Of a stretch of DNA of 37,023 nt, positions 8,275 to 20,175 are shown one piece after another. The position numbers and the translations under genes are program-made. Numbering within the stretch: position 1 is the stretch's first letter; each line of letters starts with the position of its first letter. The DNA comes from Rubrivivax sp. (GTDB lineage Bacteria; Pseudomonadota; Gammaproteobacteria; Burkholderiales; Burkholderiaceae_C): assembly GCA_016789955.1 (NCBI GenBank), contig JAEUPB010000055.1:1-37023 (forward strand), in the 5' to 3' direction. The notes beneath the pieces are model-generated. The model did no database searches. It was not told the DNA's origin and saw only the letters and a list, made by a program, of their open reading frames with translations.

Positions 8275-8847
8275 TCATCCCCTCAGCTTGAATGTGTGGC
8301 TGCGCACCGGCGCAGCAGAACTGGTGTCGAACTCGCAGCCGGCGCGCACGCCGGTCTCGGCAATCTCGGCCGCGGTGCGGGCGCGGTCGTAGACCGCGTG
8401 CATCGCGCCCAGCGCGAAGCGGCGTCCCGAGCCGATCGCCCAGAAACGCTCGAACTCGAACACCTCGCGGTACGACTCGACACCGAAGATGCCGCTCCCA
8501 TTGGCGATCAGCAACGAGTACTGGCTGCTCTCGTACGGGTCCGTGTCATGCTCCTTGGTGTTGAGGAAGTAGGTCTCCTTCAACTTCGGATGCAGCCGCC
8601 GGAACGTCTCGAACAGGCCGTCCCGATCCTCGAGCCGCAGCTCCTCGGGCGGCAGCGCGTTCAGCGCCTGCCGCAGCACCGGCACGTGCGCGGTCGAGCC
8701 GACCATGCCGACGATCGAGCTGCCCACCTCGAACATCTTGGTGTTCAGCTCGTAGCCGTGCGGCAGCCGCGTCTCGCCGAAGGTCACCAGCGAGTCCGAC
8801 GCGATCGCCAGCGTGCGGCCCTTGCGGGCCACCACGACGGTGCTCAT
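8275..8847 (-). CDS. Betaproteobacterial proteasome homologue (BPH), HslV-like Ntn hydrolase
   Basis: A 190-residue self-compartmentalising peptidase subunit of the proteasome fold. The start [19 protein letters not shown] aligns with the HslV opening MTTIVSVRR...GDG. After Met removal the N-terminal residue, the expected nucleophile, is Ser rather than Thr. An Asp follows in ASDS (residue 18), a conserved Lys in NTKMFEV, and the late GSGRR motif in [14 protein letters not shown] corresponds to the family's active-site Ser-Gly loop. BPH proteins are known to form tetradecameric double rings with no identified unfoldase, and Ser-type members exist. The gene starts 2 nt after the aceF stop and its TGA precedes lpdA, so it is co-expressed with pyruvate dehydrogenase. 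No ATPase gene is nearby. HslV and Anbu are less likely: there is no hslU and the N-terminus is not Anbu-like. Confidence 0.85.
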   Translation of the reverse strand: MSTVVVARKGRTLAIASDSLVTFGETRLPHGYELNTKMFEVGSSIVGMVGSTAHVPVLRQALNALPPEELRLEDRDGLFETFRRLHPKLKETYFLNTKEHDTDPYESSQYSLLIANGSGIFGVESYREVFEFERFWAIGSGRRFALGAMHAVYDRARTAAEIAETGVRAGCEFDTSSAAPVRSHTFKLRG

Positions 8848-8849
8848 GT

Positions 8850-10508
8850 CTACAGCAACACGCGGCGGAAGTCGGCGAGCAGGCTCGCGAAATACGCGTT
8901 GAAGCGCGCCGCCGCGGCACCGTCGATGACGCGGTGGTCCCACGACAGCGACAGCGGCAGGATCAGCCGCGGCTGGAAGGCCTTGCCGTCCCACACCGGG
9001 CGCGTCGAGCTGCGGCACACGCCGAGGATGGAGACCTCGGGCGCGTTGATGATCGGCGTGAAGTACGTGCCGCCGATGCCGCCCAGCGAGCTGATCGAGA
9101 AGCAGCCGCCGCTCATGTCCGCCGGGCCGAGCTTGCCGTCGCGCGCCTTCTTGGCGAGTTCGCCCATCTCCTGGCTGATCGCCAGCACGCCCTTCTTGTC
9201 GGCGTCCTTGATGACCGGCACCACGAGGCCGTTGGGCGTGTCGGCCGCGAAGCCGATGTGGAAGTAGTTCTTCAGCACCAGCTGCTCGCCGTCGAGCGAG
9301 GCGTTGAACTCGGGGAACTTCTTCAGCGCGTAGACCGCCGCCTTGATCAGGAACGCGAGCATCGTCACCTTGACGCCGCTCTTCTCGTTCTCCTTGTTCA
9401 GCAGCAGCCGGAACTCCTCCAGCTCGGTGATGTCGGCATCGTCGTGGTTGGTGACGTGCGGGATCATCACCCAGTTGCGGTGCAGGTTGGCGCCGCTGAT
9501 CTTCTTGATGCGCGACAGGTCGCGCCGCTCGACCGGGCCGAACTTCGAGAAGTCGACCTGCGGCCACGGCAGCAACCCGGGCAGCGAGCCACCCGTGGCG
9601 GCCGGCGCGGCGGGGGCCTTGGCCTTCTGCGCCGCGGTCTGCGTGCTGCCGGCCATCACGGCCTTCACGAAGCCCTGCAGGTCGTCCTGCGTGATGCGGC
9701 CCTTGGGCCCGGTGCCCTGCACCTCGGCCAGCGGCACGCCGAGTTCGCGCGCCAGACGTCGGATCGACGGGCTGGCGTGCGGCAGCGTCGCGGTGGGGGC
9801 GGCGCCGGGCTGGTGAGTGGCCGCGGGGGCCGACGGGGAAGACGCCGATGCCGCGGCGGGAACGGCTGCGGGCGCGGCAGCCGTTGCGGGCGCCGGCGCA
9901 GGCACCGCCGCGGCCGGGGCGGCAGCACCCGCCGCGCCCTTCAGCGTGGCGATCGGCGTGCCCTTGTTGATCTTGTCGCCCACCTTCACGAGCAGGGTCT
10001 CGACGACCCCGGCGTGCGACGACGGGATCTCCATCGACGCCTTGTCGCTCTCCACGGTGATCAGGCTCTGCTCGAGCTTCACGGCGTCGCCGGCCTTGAC
10101 GAAGATCTCGATCACCGCGACGTCGGCGAAATCACCGATGTCGGGCACCACCACGGTGACCGGGCCGGACGCAGCCACCGGTGCATCCGCAGCGGCGGCC
10201 GCAGGCGCCGGAGCCGGAGCTGCGGCCGACGGCGCAGGTGCGGGCGCCACGGCGGATGCCGATGCCGCGCCTTCCGCCTCGACCAGCGCCACCAGCGTGC
10301 CTTGGCTGACCTTGTCGCCGAGCGAGACCTTCAGTTCCTTCACCACGCCCGCCACCGACGACGGGATCTCCATCGAGGCCTTGTCGCTCTCCACGGTGAG
10401 CAGCGACTGCTCGAGCTTGATCGTGTCGCCGGGCTTCACCAGCAGCTCGATCACGGCCACGCTCTCGAAGTCCCCGATGTCGGGGACCTTCACTTCGACC
10501 AACGCCAT
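8850..10508 (-). CDS. aceF: Pyruvate dehydrogenase E2, dihydrolipoamide acetyltransferase
   Basis: The core of the pyruvate dehydrogenase complex, which moves acetyl groups from lipoamide to CoA. Domains over 552 residues: lipoyl 1 (1-78, Lys43), an Ala/Pro linker, lipoyl 2 (about 115-190, Lys156), a long Ala/Pro linker, the peripheral subunit-binding domain (about 243-280, SPSIRRLARELGV), and the catalytic acyltransferase domain ending in the DHRVIDG motif with His525 and Asp529. The start [14 protein letters not shown] is typical. It follows aceE by 27 nt and is followed 2 nt later by the BPH gene. The two lipoyl segments are close copies of each other and of the one in lpdA. Confidence 0.96.
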   Translation of the reverse strand: MALVEVKVPDIGDFESVAVIELLVKPGDTIKLEQSLLTVESDKASMEIPSSVAGVVKELKVSLGDKVSQGTLVALVEAEGAASASAVAPAPAPSAAAPAPAPAAAAADAPVAASGPVTVVVPDIGDFADVAVIEIFVKAGDAVKLEQSLITVESDKASMEIPSSHAGVVETLLVKVGDKINKGTPIATLKGAAGAAAPAAAVPAPAPATAAAPAAVPAAASASSPSAPAATHQPGAAPTATLPHASPSIRRLARELGVPLAEVQGTGPKGRITQDDLQGFVKAVMAGSTQTAAQKAKAPAAPAATGGSLPGLLPWPQVDFSKFGPVERRDLSRIKKISGANLHRNWVMIPHVTNHDDADITELEEFRLLLNKENEKSGVKVTMLAFLIKAAVYALKKFPEFNASLDGEQLVLKNYFHIGFAADTPNGLVVPVIKDADKKGVLAISQEMGELAKKARDGKLGPADMSGGCFSISSLGGIGGTYFTPIINAPEVSILGVCRSSTRPVWDGKAFQPRLILPLSLSWDHRVIDGAAAARFNAYFASLLADFRRVLL

Positions 10509-10535
10509 GTTTGATGTCTCCGTCGTTCTCGTCGT

Positions 10536-13247
<2,712 letters not shown>

Positions 13248-13287
13248 CGTTTGTCTCCTGATGGGTGGTTGGTTCGGATCGGCGCGC

Positions 13288-13315
13288 AGTGTATCGACTT
13301 CTGCGCGATTTTCAA
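13288..13315 (-). promoter_or_regulatory. Sigma70-type promoter of the aceE operon
   Basis: On the minus strand, -35 TTGAAA (13315-13310), a 16-bp spacer, and -10 TACACT (13293-13288). Each hexamer matches the consensus at 4-5 of 6 positions. The expected start near 13282 gives a leader of about 35 nt that contains the AGGAG of aceE. The region is noticeably AT-richer than its surroundings and also lies upstream of the divergent kinase gene. Confidence 0.7.
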
Positions 13316-13372
13316 ATAGTGCTTTGTGATTTCATAATGCGAATTCAAAGAGCGCCCGCGATAATCCGGCCC

Positions 13373-15949
13373 ATGAGTCCCCCCGGACCCAATATCAGCC
13401 ACGCCCGCCGCCTCTTCGGATCCTGGTGGCGCAGGCAATCGCCCGCGCGCCAGGATCGCTTCGCCACGCTCGCGCCGCTGATGTCGGTGCTGCTGTTCCT
13501 CGCGGCGATCATTTCGGCGTTCTGGTACTTGCGCAACGAGGAAATCGAGCGGGAGACCGAGTCGGTCAAGCGCGACACCGAGATCGCCCAGCAGCAGCTC
13601 GGGCTGCGGCTGCTCGAGAACCAGGAAGCCTCGATCCGCCTGGCGCGCGAACTGGTGGCGCGCGACGTCTCGCGCACCGACTTCCTGTCGCTGTCGACCG
13701 CCTTCACGCGGGAGCGGCCCGAAGTCACGCAGCTCACGTGGGTCAACCTCAAGCGCAATGGCCGCCAGGGCCTCGCCTGGAACCACTCGGAGTTCACCAA
13801 CGGGGCGACGCTTCCCCTGCTGCCCGGCGACGACAAGCGAGCCGACCCGGCGACGGCCGCCGCCGAGGAAGCCTGGCGCTCTCTGCGGGACGGACGCACG
13901 CCGGTGTACTCGCGCGCTTTCCGTGACGCCAACCACGTGCCGGTGTTCCAGATGCAGGTGCCGCTGCAGGACCGCAGTGGCTTCAGCGGCGCGCTGATCG
14001 TCGAGTACGCGATCGATGCGCTGGTGCGCTACTACGTGCCCGCCGACGTGTCGCGCCGGCACATGGTCGCCCTGCTCGACGGCCAGGGCAAGGTGCTGTC
14101 GAGCACCGTCACACCGCTGCCCGGGCAGGCGACGCGGCGCGCGCCGATCACCAGCGACGCGCCGCTCACCCCCACGGCCAACGGCCTGCTGATCCGTGCG
14201 CAGGGCTACCGCACCTCGATCGGCCTGATCAGCAACACGCTGTTCTGGATGGTGGTGGCACTGTCCGTGCTCACGGTGTGGATGCTGCTGGGCACGTGGC
14301 GCCACATGCGGCGGCGCTCGCAGATCCAGGCGGCGCTCGTGCAGGAGACCAACTTCCGCCGGGCGATGGAGAACTCCATGCCCACCGGCATGCGCGCGAT
14401 GGACCTCGAAGGCCGCATCACCTACGTGAATGCGGCGTTCTCGCAGATGACGGGGTTCGCCGACACCGAACTGGTCGGCCGCCTGCCGCCCTTCCCCTAC
14501 TGGCCGCCCGACCGCATCGAGGAGAACAGCCGGCTGCTGCAGCAGGAGCTGCTCGGCCGCAGCCCATCCGGCGGCATCGAGGTCAAGGTGATGCGCAAGG
14601 ACGGTTCGCTGTTCGATGCGCGCATGTACGTCAGCCCGCTGATCGACCCCAAGGGTCAGCAGACCGGCTGGATGACGAGCATGACCAACATCACCGAGGC
14701 CAAGCGCGTGCGCGACCAGCTCTCGGCGTCGCACGAGCGCTTCACCACGGTGCTGGAGGGTCTGGACGCCGCGGTGTCGGTGCTCTCGGTGCACCAGGGC
14801 GAGCTGCTGTTCGCCAACCGCTCGTACCGCCTGTGGTTCGGCGGCGATGCCAAGGGTCACACGCTGATGGCCGAAGGCACCGCGCCGGGCCCGTTCATCC
14901 CCGACACCGGCGACGACTCCGACCCGCTGGGCGGCCTGCCGACGCGCGAGCTCACCGAGGGCGGCACCGCGCCGCGCGAGGTGTTCGTGGGCTCGCTGCA
15001 GAAGTGGTTCGACGTGCGCTCGCGCTACCTGCAGTGGACCGACGGGCGACTCGCGCAGATGCTGATCGCCACCGACATCACGGCCCGCCTGCGCGCCGAG
15101 GAGCAGGCCGCCGCGCAGGCCGAGAAGGCGCAGGTGGCGAGCCGGCTCGTGACGATGGGCGAGATGGCCTCGTCGGTGGCGCACGAGCTGAACCAGCCGC
15201 TGACGGCGATCAACAACTACTGCAACGGCATGGTCTCGCGCGTGAAGGCCGAGTCCATCGACAAGGACGACCTCATCGCCGCGCTGCAGAAGACCGCGCG
15301 CCAAGCCGAGCGGGCCGGCCAGATCATCCACCGCATCCGCGCCTTCGTGAAGCGCAGCGAGCCGCAGCGGCAGCCGGCGCAGGCCCGGCAGATCGTCGAG
15401 GACGCGGTCGAGCTGGCCGGCATCGAGCTGCGGCGGCGCAACGTCTCGCTGCACAGCTACGTTGCGCAGCGGCTGCCCACGCTGCACGTGGACCCGATCC
15501 TCATCGAGCAGGTGGTGCTGAACCTCGTGAAGAACGCTGCCGAGGCGATCGACAGCGCGCGGCTGCCGGCCTCGCGCCGCCACATCGAGCTGCGCGTGGT
15601 ACCGCGGCACACCGCCGAGGAAGGCGGCGTCATCGAGTTCAGCGTCACCGACATGGGCCCGGGCCTGAAGGAAGAGGTGATCGCACGCCTGTACGAGGCG
15701 TTCTTCTCCACCAAGGCCGAAGGCCTGGGCATCGGGCTGTCGCTGTGCCGCTCGATCGTCGAGTCGCACCGCGGCCGGATGCGGGGACAGAACATCTACA
15801 ATGGGACGCAGGTCGTCGGCTGCCGATTCGCCTTCACGCTGCCGGTGGATCTGCCTCCGCGAAGCGAGGCAGGCACCCCGAAGGACGACGCCTCCGAACC
15901 GACTCCCGCCGCCGGCGCGGCATCCCTCCCGAGCGTGGTTTCCGAATGA
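13373..15949 (+). CDS. PAS-domain membrane sensor histidine kinase (FixL/DctB-like)
   Basis: An 858-residue inner-membrane kinase. Helix 1 is near residues 34-54 (LAPLMSVLLFLAAIISAFWY) and helix 2 near 285-308 (FWMVVALSVLTVWMLLG). Between them is a periplasmic sensor of about 230 residues with no recognisable ligand motif. Two PAS-like regions follow (about 325-450 and 455-570). The kinase core has the phospho-accepting His604 in SSVAHELNQPLT, the N box NLVKNAAEAID, and G boxes DMGPGL and GLGIGLSL. It overlaps the response regulator gene by ATGA, so the pair is translationally coupled. The start at 13373 follows a GATAAT box by 7 nt with no ribosome binding site; an in-frame ATG at 13337 is the alternative. 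The signal and target genes are unknown. Confidence 0.9.
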   Translation: MSPPGPNISHARRLFGSWWRRQSPARQDRFATLAPLMSVLLFLAAIISAFWYLRNEEIERETESVKRDTEIAQQQLGLRLLENQEASIRLARELVARDVSRTDFLSLSTAFTRERPEVTQLTWVNLKRNGRQGLAWNHSEFTNGATLPLLPGDDKRADPATAAAEEAWRSLRDGRTPVYSRAFRDANHVPVFQMQVPLQDRSGFSGALIVEYAIDALVRYYVPADVSRRHMVALLDGQGKVLSSTVTPLPGQATRRAPITSDAPLTPTANGLLIRAQGYRTSIGLISNTLFWMVVALSVLTVWMLLGTWRHMRRRSQIQAALVQETNFRRAMENSMPTGMRAMDLEGRITYVNAAFSQMTGFADTELVGRLPPFPYWPPDRIEENSRLLQQELLGRSPSGGIEVKVMRKDGSLFDARMYVSPLIDPKGQQTGWMTSMTNITEAKRVRDQLSASHERFTTVLEGLDAAVSVLSVHQGELLFANRSYRLWFGGDAKGHTLMAEGTAPGPFIPDTGDDSDPLGGLPTRELTEGGTAPREVFVGSLQKWFDVRSRYLQWTDGRLAQMLIATDITARLRAEEQAAAQAEKAQVASRLVTMGEMASSVAHELNQPLTAINNYCNGMVSRVKAESIDKDDLIAALQKTARQAERAGQIIHRIRAFVKRSEPQRQPAQARQIVEDAVELAGIELRRRNVSLHSYVAQRLPTLHVDPILIEQVVLNLVKNAAEAIDSARLPASRRHIELRVVPRHTAEEGGVIEFSVTDMGPGLKEEVIARLYEAFFSTKAEGLGIGLSLCRSIVESHRGRMRGQNIYNGTQVVGCRFAFTLPVDLPPRSEAGTPKDDASEPTPAAGAASLPSVVSE

Positions 15950-16569
15950 GCCTGATTCCCAAGAAGGGCACCGTCTACGTGGTCGACGACGACGAGGCGG
16001 TGCGCGATTCGCTGCAGTGGCTGCTCGAAGGCAAGGACTACCGCGTCAAGTGCTTCGACTCGTCGGAGTCGTTCCTCTCGCGCTTCGACCCGCGCGAAGT
16101 GGCCTGCCTGATCGCCGACATCCGCATGGACGGCATGAGCGGCCTCGAACTGCAGGACCGGCTGCTCGAACGCAAGAGCCCGCTGCCGATCGTCTTCATC
16201 ACCGGCCACGGCGATGTGCCGATGGCGGTGACGACGATGAAGAAGGGCGCGATGGACTTCATCGAGAAGCCGTTCAAGGAAGAGGAACTGCTGGGCCTCG
16301 TCGAGCGCATGCTCGAGCAGGCGCGCAGCGCCTTCAGCCAGCACCAGGAGCAGGCCAGCCGCGACGCGCTGCTGAGCCGCCTCACCACGCGCGAGGCGCA
16401 GGTGCTCGAGCGCATCGTTGCCGGCCGGCTGAACAAGCAGATCGCCGACGACCTGGGCATCAGCATCAAGACGGTCGAGGCGCACCGCGCCAACATCATG
16501 GAGAAGCTCAACGCGAACACCGTGGCCGATCTGCTGAAGATCGCCCTGGGCGCGCAGAGCAAGAGCTGA
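15946..16569 (+). CDS. FixJ/NarL-type response regulator
   Basis: A 207-residue two-domain regulator. The receiver domain has the acidic pair Asp14/Asp15 in VVDDDE, phospho-acceptor Asp58 in IADIRMDG, the switch Thr in FITGHGD, and the Lys in EKPFKEEEL. The C-terminal LuxR/FixJ helix-turn-helix (about 140-200) reads [12 protein letters not shown] and [16 protein letters not shown]. It is the partner of the kinase encoded just upstream, with which it shares an ATGA overlap. FixJ-type proteins activate transcription when phosphorylated. Its targets are not evident. The divergent aceE operon is the obvious neighbour to test, but that is inference only. Confidence 0.92.
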   Translation: MSLIPKKGTVYVVDDDEAVRDSLQWLLEGKDYRVKCFDSSESFLSRFDPREVACLIADIRMDGMSGLELQDRLLERKSPLPIVFITGHGDVPMAVTTMKKGAMDFIEKPFKEEELLGLVERMLEQARSAFSQHQEQASRDALLSRLTTREAQVLERIVAGRLNKQIADDLGISIKTVEAHRANIMEKLNANTVADLLKIALGAQSKS

Positions 16570-16576
16570 CCGCGCG

Positions 16577-17431
16577 ATGACGGCCCAGCTGATCGACGGC
16601 GTCGCGCTGTCGCGCCAGTTGCGCGCGCGCATCGGCGAGCAGACGCAGGCGCTGCTGCAGCGCATCGGGCGGCGGCCGGGGCTGGCGGTGATCCTCGTCG
16701 GCGACGACCCGGCCAGCGCGGTCTACGTGCGGCACAAGGTCGCCGCGTGCGAGGAGTTCGGCCTGCACTCGGTGTTCGAAAAGTACGAGGCCGCGACGGC
16801 CGAAGCCCTCGTGCTCGACCGCGTGGCCGCGCTGAACGCCGACCCCACGATCCACGGCATCCTCGTGCAGATGCCGCTGCCGAAGCACATCGATCCGCAG
16901 AAGGTCATCGCCGCGATCGACCCGCGCAAGGACGTCGACGGCTACTCGGTGCTCGCCGCGGGCCAGCTCACCACCGGGCTGCCGGGCCTGCGCCCTTGCA
17001 CACCGCTGGGCTGCATGAAGCTGATCGAGAGCACCGGCCAGTCGCTGCGCGGCAAGCACGCGGTGGTGATCGGTCGCAGCAACACCGTGGGCAAGCCGAT
17101 GGCGCTGCTGCTGCTGCAGGCCAATGCCACGGTGACCGTGTGCCACAGCGCAACGCCCGACCTCGGCGTGCACACGCGGCAGGCCGACGTGATCGTGGCC
17201 GCCGTCGGCCGCCGCAGCACGGTGACGGCCGACATGGTGAAGCCCGGCGCGATCGTCATCGACGTCGGCATGAACCGCAACGAGCAGGGCAAGCTGTGTG
17301 GCGACGTCGACTACGCCGGCGTGCGCGATGTGGCGGGCTGGATCACGCGGGTGCCGGGTGGCGTCGGCCCGATGACGATCACGATGCTGCTGGCCAACAC
17401 GCTGCAGGCCGCCGAGGCGCTGCTCGGATGA
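16577..17431 (+). CDS. folD: Bifunctional methylenetetrahydrofolate dehydrogenase/cyclohydrolase FolD
   Basis: Interconverts methylene-, methenyl- and 10-formyl-tetrahydrofolate for purine, formyl-methionine and one-carbon supply. The 284-residue length is standard. Signatures are the catalytic Lys in [13 protein letters not shown] (near residue 56), the VQMPLP substrate loop, [10 protein letters not shown], the NADP site [16 protein letters not shown], and the terminal [16 protein letters not shown]. It begins 7 nt after the response regulator and ends in an ATGA overlap with the oligopeptidase gene, so the four genes from the kinase onward are probably one transcript. Confidence 0.96.
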   Translation: MTAQLIDGVALSRQLRARIGEQTQALLQRIGRRPGLAVILVGDDPASAVYVRHKVAACEEFGLHSVFEKYEAATAEALVLDRVAALNADPTIHGILVQMPLPKHIDPQKVIAAIDPRKDVDGYSVLAAGQLTTGLPGLRPCTPLGCMKLIESTGQSLRGKHAVVIGRSNTVGKPMALLLLQANATVTVCHSATPDLGVHTRQADVIVAAVGRRSTVTADMVKPGAIVIDVGMNRNEQGKLCGDVDYAGVRDVAGWITRVPGGVGPMTITMLLANTLQAAEALLG

Positions 17432-19443
17432 ACCCGCTGTTGGCGGCGGACGCCAAGCCCGACTTCCCGTCGATCCGGCCCGAGCACGTCACGCCGGCGC
17501 TGGACGTGCTGCTGGCCGATGCCGAGGCGGCGCTGGCCGCCGTCACCGGCGGTTCGGTGCCCGCCGACTACCATGCCGTCTCCAAGGCGCTGGACGTGCC
17601 GCTCGAACGGCTGCGGCGCGCCTGGACGCTGGTGTCGCACCTGCAGGCCGTGGCCGACACGCTGGAGCAGCGCGCGGCCTACACCGGGAACCAACCGCGC
17701 GTCACCGCCTTCTACACACGGCTGGGCGCTGATGAGCGGCTGTACACGATCTACAAGGCCATTGCGGCGAACGACAGGGCGCTCAACGACGAGCAGCGCC
17801 AGGCGCTGCGCCACGCACTGCGAGACTTCGTCCTCGGCGGCGCCGAGCTGAAGGGTGCCGCGCGGCAGCGCCATGCCGAGATCCAGGAGCGCGCCGCGAC
17901 GCTGTCGCGAGAATTCGGCGAACACGTGCTCGATGCCACCGACGCCTACGCCTGGTATGCCACCGAGGCCGAGATGGCCGGCGTGCCCGACGACGTTCGG
18001 GCCGTCGCGCGCGAGGCCGCTGCGGCGGACGGCCGCAACGACTTGTACAAGCTGACGCTGCAGGAAGCCTGCCTGCGCCCGCTGCTGCGCTACGCCGAAG
18101 ACCGCTCGGTGCGCGAGCGGCTGTACCGCGCCTATGCCACCCGCGCCAGCGAGGCCGGCCCGCCGGAGCTGGACAACGGGCCGCTGATGCGCGAGCTGGT
18201 CGCACTGCGCAACGAAGAGGCGCGGCTGCTCGGCTACCGCGACTACGCTGCACTGGCCCTGGTGCCGAAGATGGCGCGCACGCCCGATCGCGTGCTCGAC
18301 TTCGTGCGCGATGCCGCGCGGCGTTCGCGCCCGCATGCCGAACGCGACCTCGCAGCGCTGCGCGAGTTCGCCACCCGCGAGCTCGGGCTGCAGTCACTCG
18401 AAGCCTGGGACCTGCCCTACGCCAGCGAGAAGCTGAGCCAGTCGCTCTACGCCTTCAGCAGCGACGAGGTCAAGCGCTACTTCCGCACGCCCGAGGTGCT
18501 GACAGGCCTCTTCGGGTTGATCGAGTCGCTGTTCGGCGTGACCTTCCGCCCGGATACGGCCCCGGTGTGGCACGGCGACGTGCGCTTCCTCGAACTGTTC
18601 CGCGGCGAGCGGTATCTCGGAGCGCTGTATCTCGACCTCTACGCCCGCCCCGGCAAGCAGTCCGGCGCCTGGCTCGACGACGGCATCCGGCGCTGGCTGC
18701 GCCCCGACACCGGGCAGCTGCAGGCGCCAGTGGGCTTCCTCGTCTGCAACTTCGTGCCGCCGGCTGATGGCCGCCCGTCGCTGTTGTCGCACGACGACCT
18801 GATCACGCTGTTCCACGAGTTCGGGCACGCGCTGCACCACCTGCTGACGCGGGTCGACGACCTCGCGGTGTCGGGCATCGCGGGCGTCGAGTGGGATGCC
18901 GTCGAACTGCCCAGCCAGTTCATGGAGAACTACTGCTGGGAGTACGACGTGCTGCAGCGCCTGTCGTCGCACGTCGACACCGGCCAGCGGCTGCCGCGCG
19001 ACCTGTACGAGCGCATGCGCGCCGCGCGCAACTTCCAGAGCGGCTGGACGATGCTGCGCTCGTGCGAGCACGGCCTGTTCGACCTGCGACTGCACCACGA
19101 GCCCGGCGCCGGCGACGACATCGAGCGCCTGATGGCCTCGGTGCGCGACGAGGCGTCGGTGCTGCCGCCACCTCCGTGGCAGCGCTTCGCCAACACGTTC
19201 ACACACATCTTCGACGGCGGTTACGCGGCCGGCTACTACGGCTACGCCTGGGCCGAGGTGCTCTCGGCCGACGCCTATGAGGCCTTCGAGGAAGCCGGCA
19301 TCCTCGACCCCGAAACCGGCCGGCGCTTCCGCGAGCAGGTGCTCGAGGTAGGCGGCAGCCGCGACGCGATGGCCAGCTTCGTGGCCTTCCGCGGGCGCGA
19401 GCCGCGGCTGGATGCATGGCTGCGTCACCAGGGTCTGAACTGA
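17428..19443 (+). CDS. prlC: M3-family metallo-oligopeptidase (oligopeptidase A, PrlC-like)
   Basis: A cytoplasmic zinc oligopeptidase that degrades short peptides, including signal-peptide fragments. At 671 residues it matches oligopeptidase A (about 680). The zinc motif HEFGH spans residues 463-467 in [11 protein letters not shown], and the third ligand Glu is in the following [16 protein letters not shown] segment. The C-terminal [15 protein letters not shown] motif, typical of M3 enzymes, is present. The N-terminus ([15 protein letters not shown]) also fits the family. The ATG overlaps the folD stop. Dipeptidyl carboxypeptidase Dcp is the nearest alternative, but the start and length favour PrlC. 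Confidence 0.92.
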   Translation: MNPLLAADAKPDFPSIRPEHVTPALDVLLADAEAALAAVTGGSVPADYHAVSKALDVPLERLRRAWTLVSHLQAVADTLEQRAAYTGNQPRVTAFYTRLGADERLYTIYKAIAANDRALNDEQRQALRHALRDFVLGGAELKGAARQRHAEIQERAATLSREFGEHVLDATDAYAWYATEAEMAGVPDDVRAVAREAAAADGRNDLYKLTLQEACLRPLLRYAEDRSVRERLYRAYATRASEAGPPELDNGPLMRELVALRNEEARLLGYRDYAALALVPKMARTPDRVLDFVRDAARRSRPHAERDLAALREFATRELGLQSLEAWDLPYASEKLSQSLYAFSSDEVKRYFRTPEVLTGLFGLIESLFGVTFRPDTAPVWHGDVRFLELFRGERYLGALYLDLYARPGKQSGAWLDDGIRRWLRPDTGQLQAPVGFLVCNFVPPADGRPSLLSHDDLITLFHEFGHALHHLLTRVDDLAVSGIAGVEWDAVELPSQFMENYCWEYDVLQRLSSHVDTGQRLPRDLYERMRAARNFQSGWTMLRSCEHGLFDLRLHHEPGAGDDIERLMASVRDEASVLPPPPWQRFANTFTHIFDGGYAAGYYGYAWAEVLSADAYEAFEEAGILDPETGRRFREQVLEVGGSRDAMASFVAFRGREPRLDAWLRHQGLN

Positions 19444-19453
19444 TCGCGCGGCC

Positions 19454-19482
19454 TTGAGCCCGAGCCCCGCCCGCGCTAGATT
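19454..19482 (+). promoter_or_regulatory. Promoter placing a leaderless start on the DUF4124/glutaredoxin gene
   Basis: -35 TTGAGC (19454-19459), a 17-bp spacer and -10 TAGATT (19477-19482). The ATG at 19490 begins 7 nt after the -10 box, where transcription itself would be expected to start. There is no ribosome binding site. This is one of several such arrangements in the window. Confidence 0.6.
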
Positions 19483-19489
19483 GGGTGAC

Positions 19490-20149
19490 ATGAAGCCTGC
19501 CGTCCTCCGCACCCCGCTGCTGCTCGCGGTCCTCCCTGCCCTGCTGCCGGGCGCCGCCCTCGCGCAGTACAAGGTCGTGGGCCCGGACGGCAGCGTCACC
19601 TACACCGACCGCCCGCCGGTCACGTCGAACGTCAAGGTCACACCGATGTCGCGTCGGGATGGCGCCGGCGCGGCGGCGGCCAACCCCTCGTCGTCCGACG
19701 CGCCCCTGCAGTCTTTGCCGGCCGACCTGCGCGGCGTGGCTGCACGTTACCCGGTGCTGCTGTACACCACCAGCGACTGCCCGGCCTGCGAGGGCGGGCG
19801 CAAGCTGCTGCAACAGCGAGGCGTGCCCTACGTGGAGAGGCAGGTCCTGACCGAGCCCGACGCGGCGGCGCTGGAGAAGGCGGTGGGCTGGCGCACCGTG
19901 CCCAGCGTCACCATCGGCACGCAGGCACTGCGCGGGCTGAACTCCGTCGAATGGGCCGCCTACCTCGACGCCGCGGGCTACCCGAAGGAATCACGGCTGC
20001 CACGCGGCTGGCAGCCGCCGGCCGCCACTCCGCTGGTGGAGCGCGCACGCGCCCCTGCGCCCGTGGCCGAAGCGGCGCCACCTCCCCCGCCCCCGCCGCC
20101 ACCTCCGCCGGAACCCGCGGACGGCGACCGGCCCAACATCCGGTTTTGA
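19490..20149 (+). CDS. Exported DUF4124 and glutaredoxin-like protein with polyproline tail
   Basis: A 219-residue protein with three parts. A signal peptide occupies residues 1-24 (hydrophobic PLLLAVLPALLPGAALA, cleavage after ALA expected). A DUF4124 segment follows (YKVVGPDGSVTYTDRPP). A glutaredoxin-like domain runs from about 85 to 165 with a CPAC dithiol motif and a cis-Pro in TVPSVTIG. The C-terminal tail holds eleven consecutive prolines (residues 197-207) and ends in DRPNIRF. It is presumably periplasmic, acting as a thiol-disulfide protein of unknown substrate. The start at 19490 is chosen because it begins the signal peptide; an in-frame start at 19454 would add a charged extension. 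It is convergent with the MFS gene. Confidence 0.85.
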   Translation: MKPAVLRTPLLLAVLPALLPGAALAQYKVVGPDGSVTYTDRPPVTSNVKVTPMSRRDGAGAAAANPSSSDAPLQSLPADLRGVAARYPVLLYTTSDCPACEGGRKLLQQRGVPYVERQVLTEPDAAALEKAVGWRTVPSVTIGTQALRGLNSVEWAAYLDAAGYPKESRLPRGWQPPAATPLVERARAPAPVAEAAPPPPPPPPPPPEPADGDRPNIRF

Positions 20150-20175
20150 TCCGCCGAGAGGGCTGCGGCTGGAGG

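Noticed and set aside
8270-8278. ATG at 8278 as the lpdA start (ATGA overlap with BPH)
   Set aside because: The only ribosome binding site abuts that ATG with no spacing. The ATG at 8269 is correctly spaced and gives the conserved MALIEVKV N-terminus. The overlap is still worth noting as a backup.
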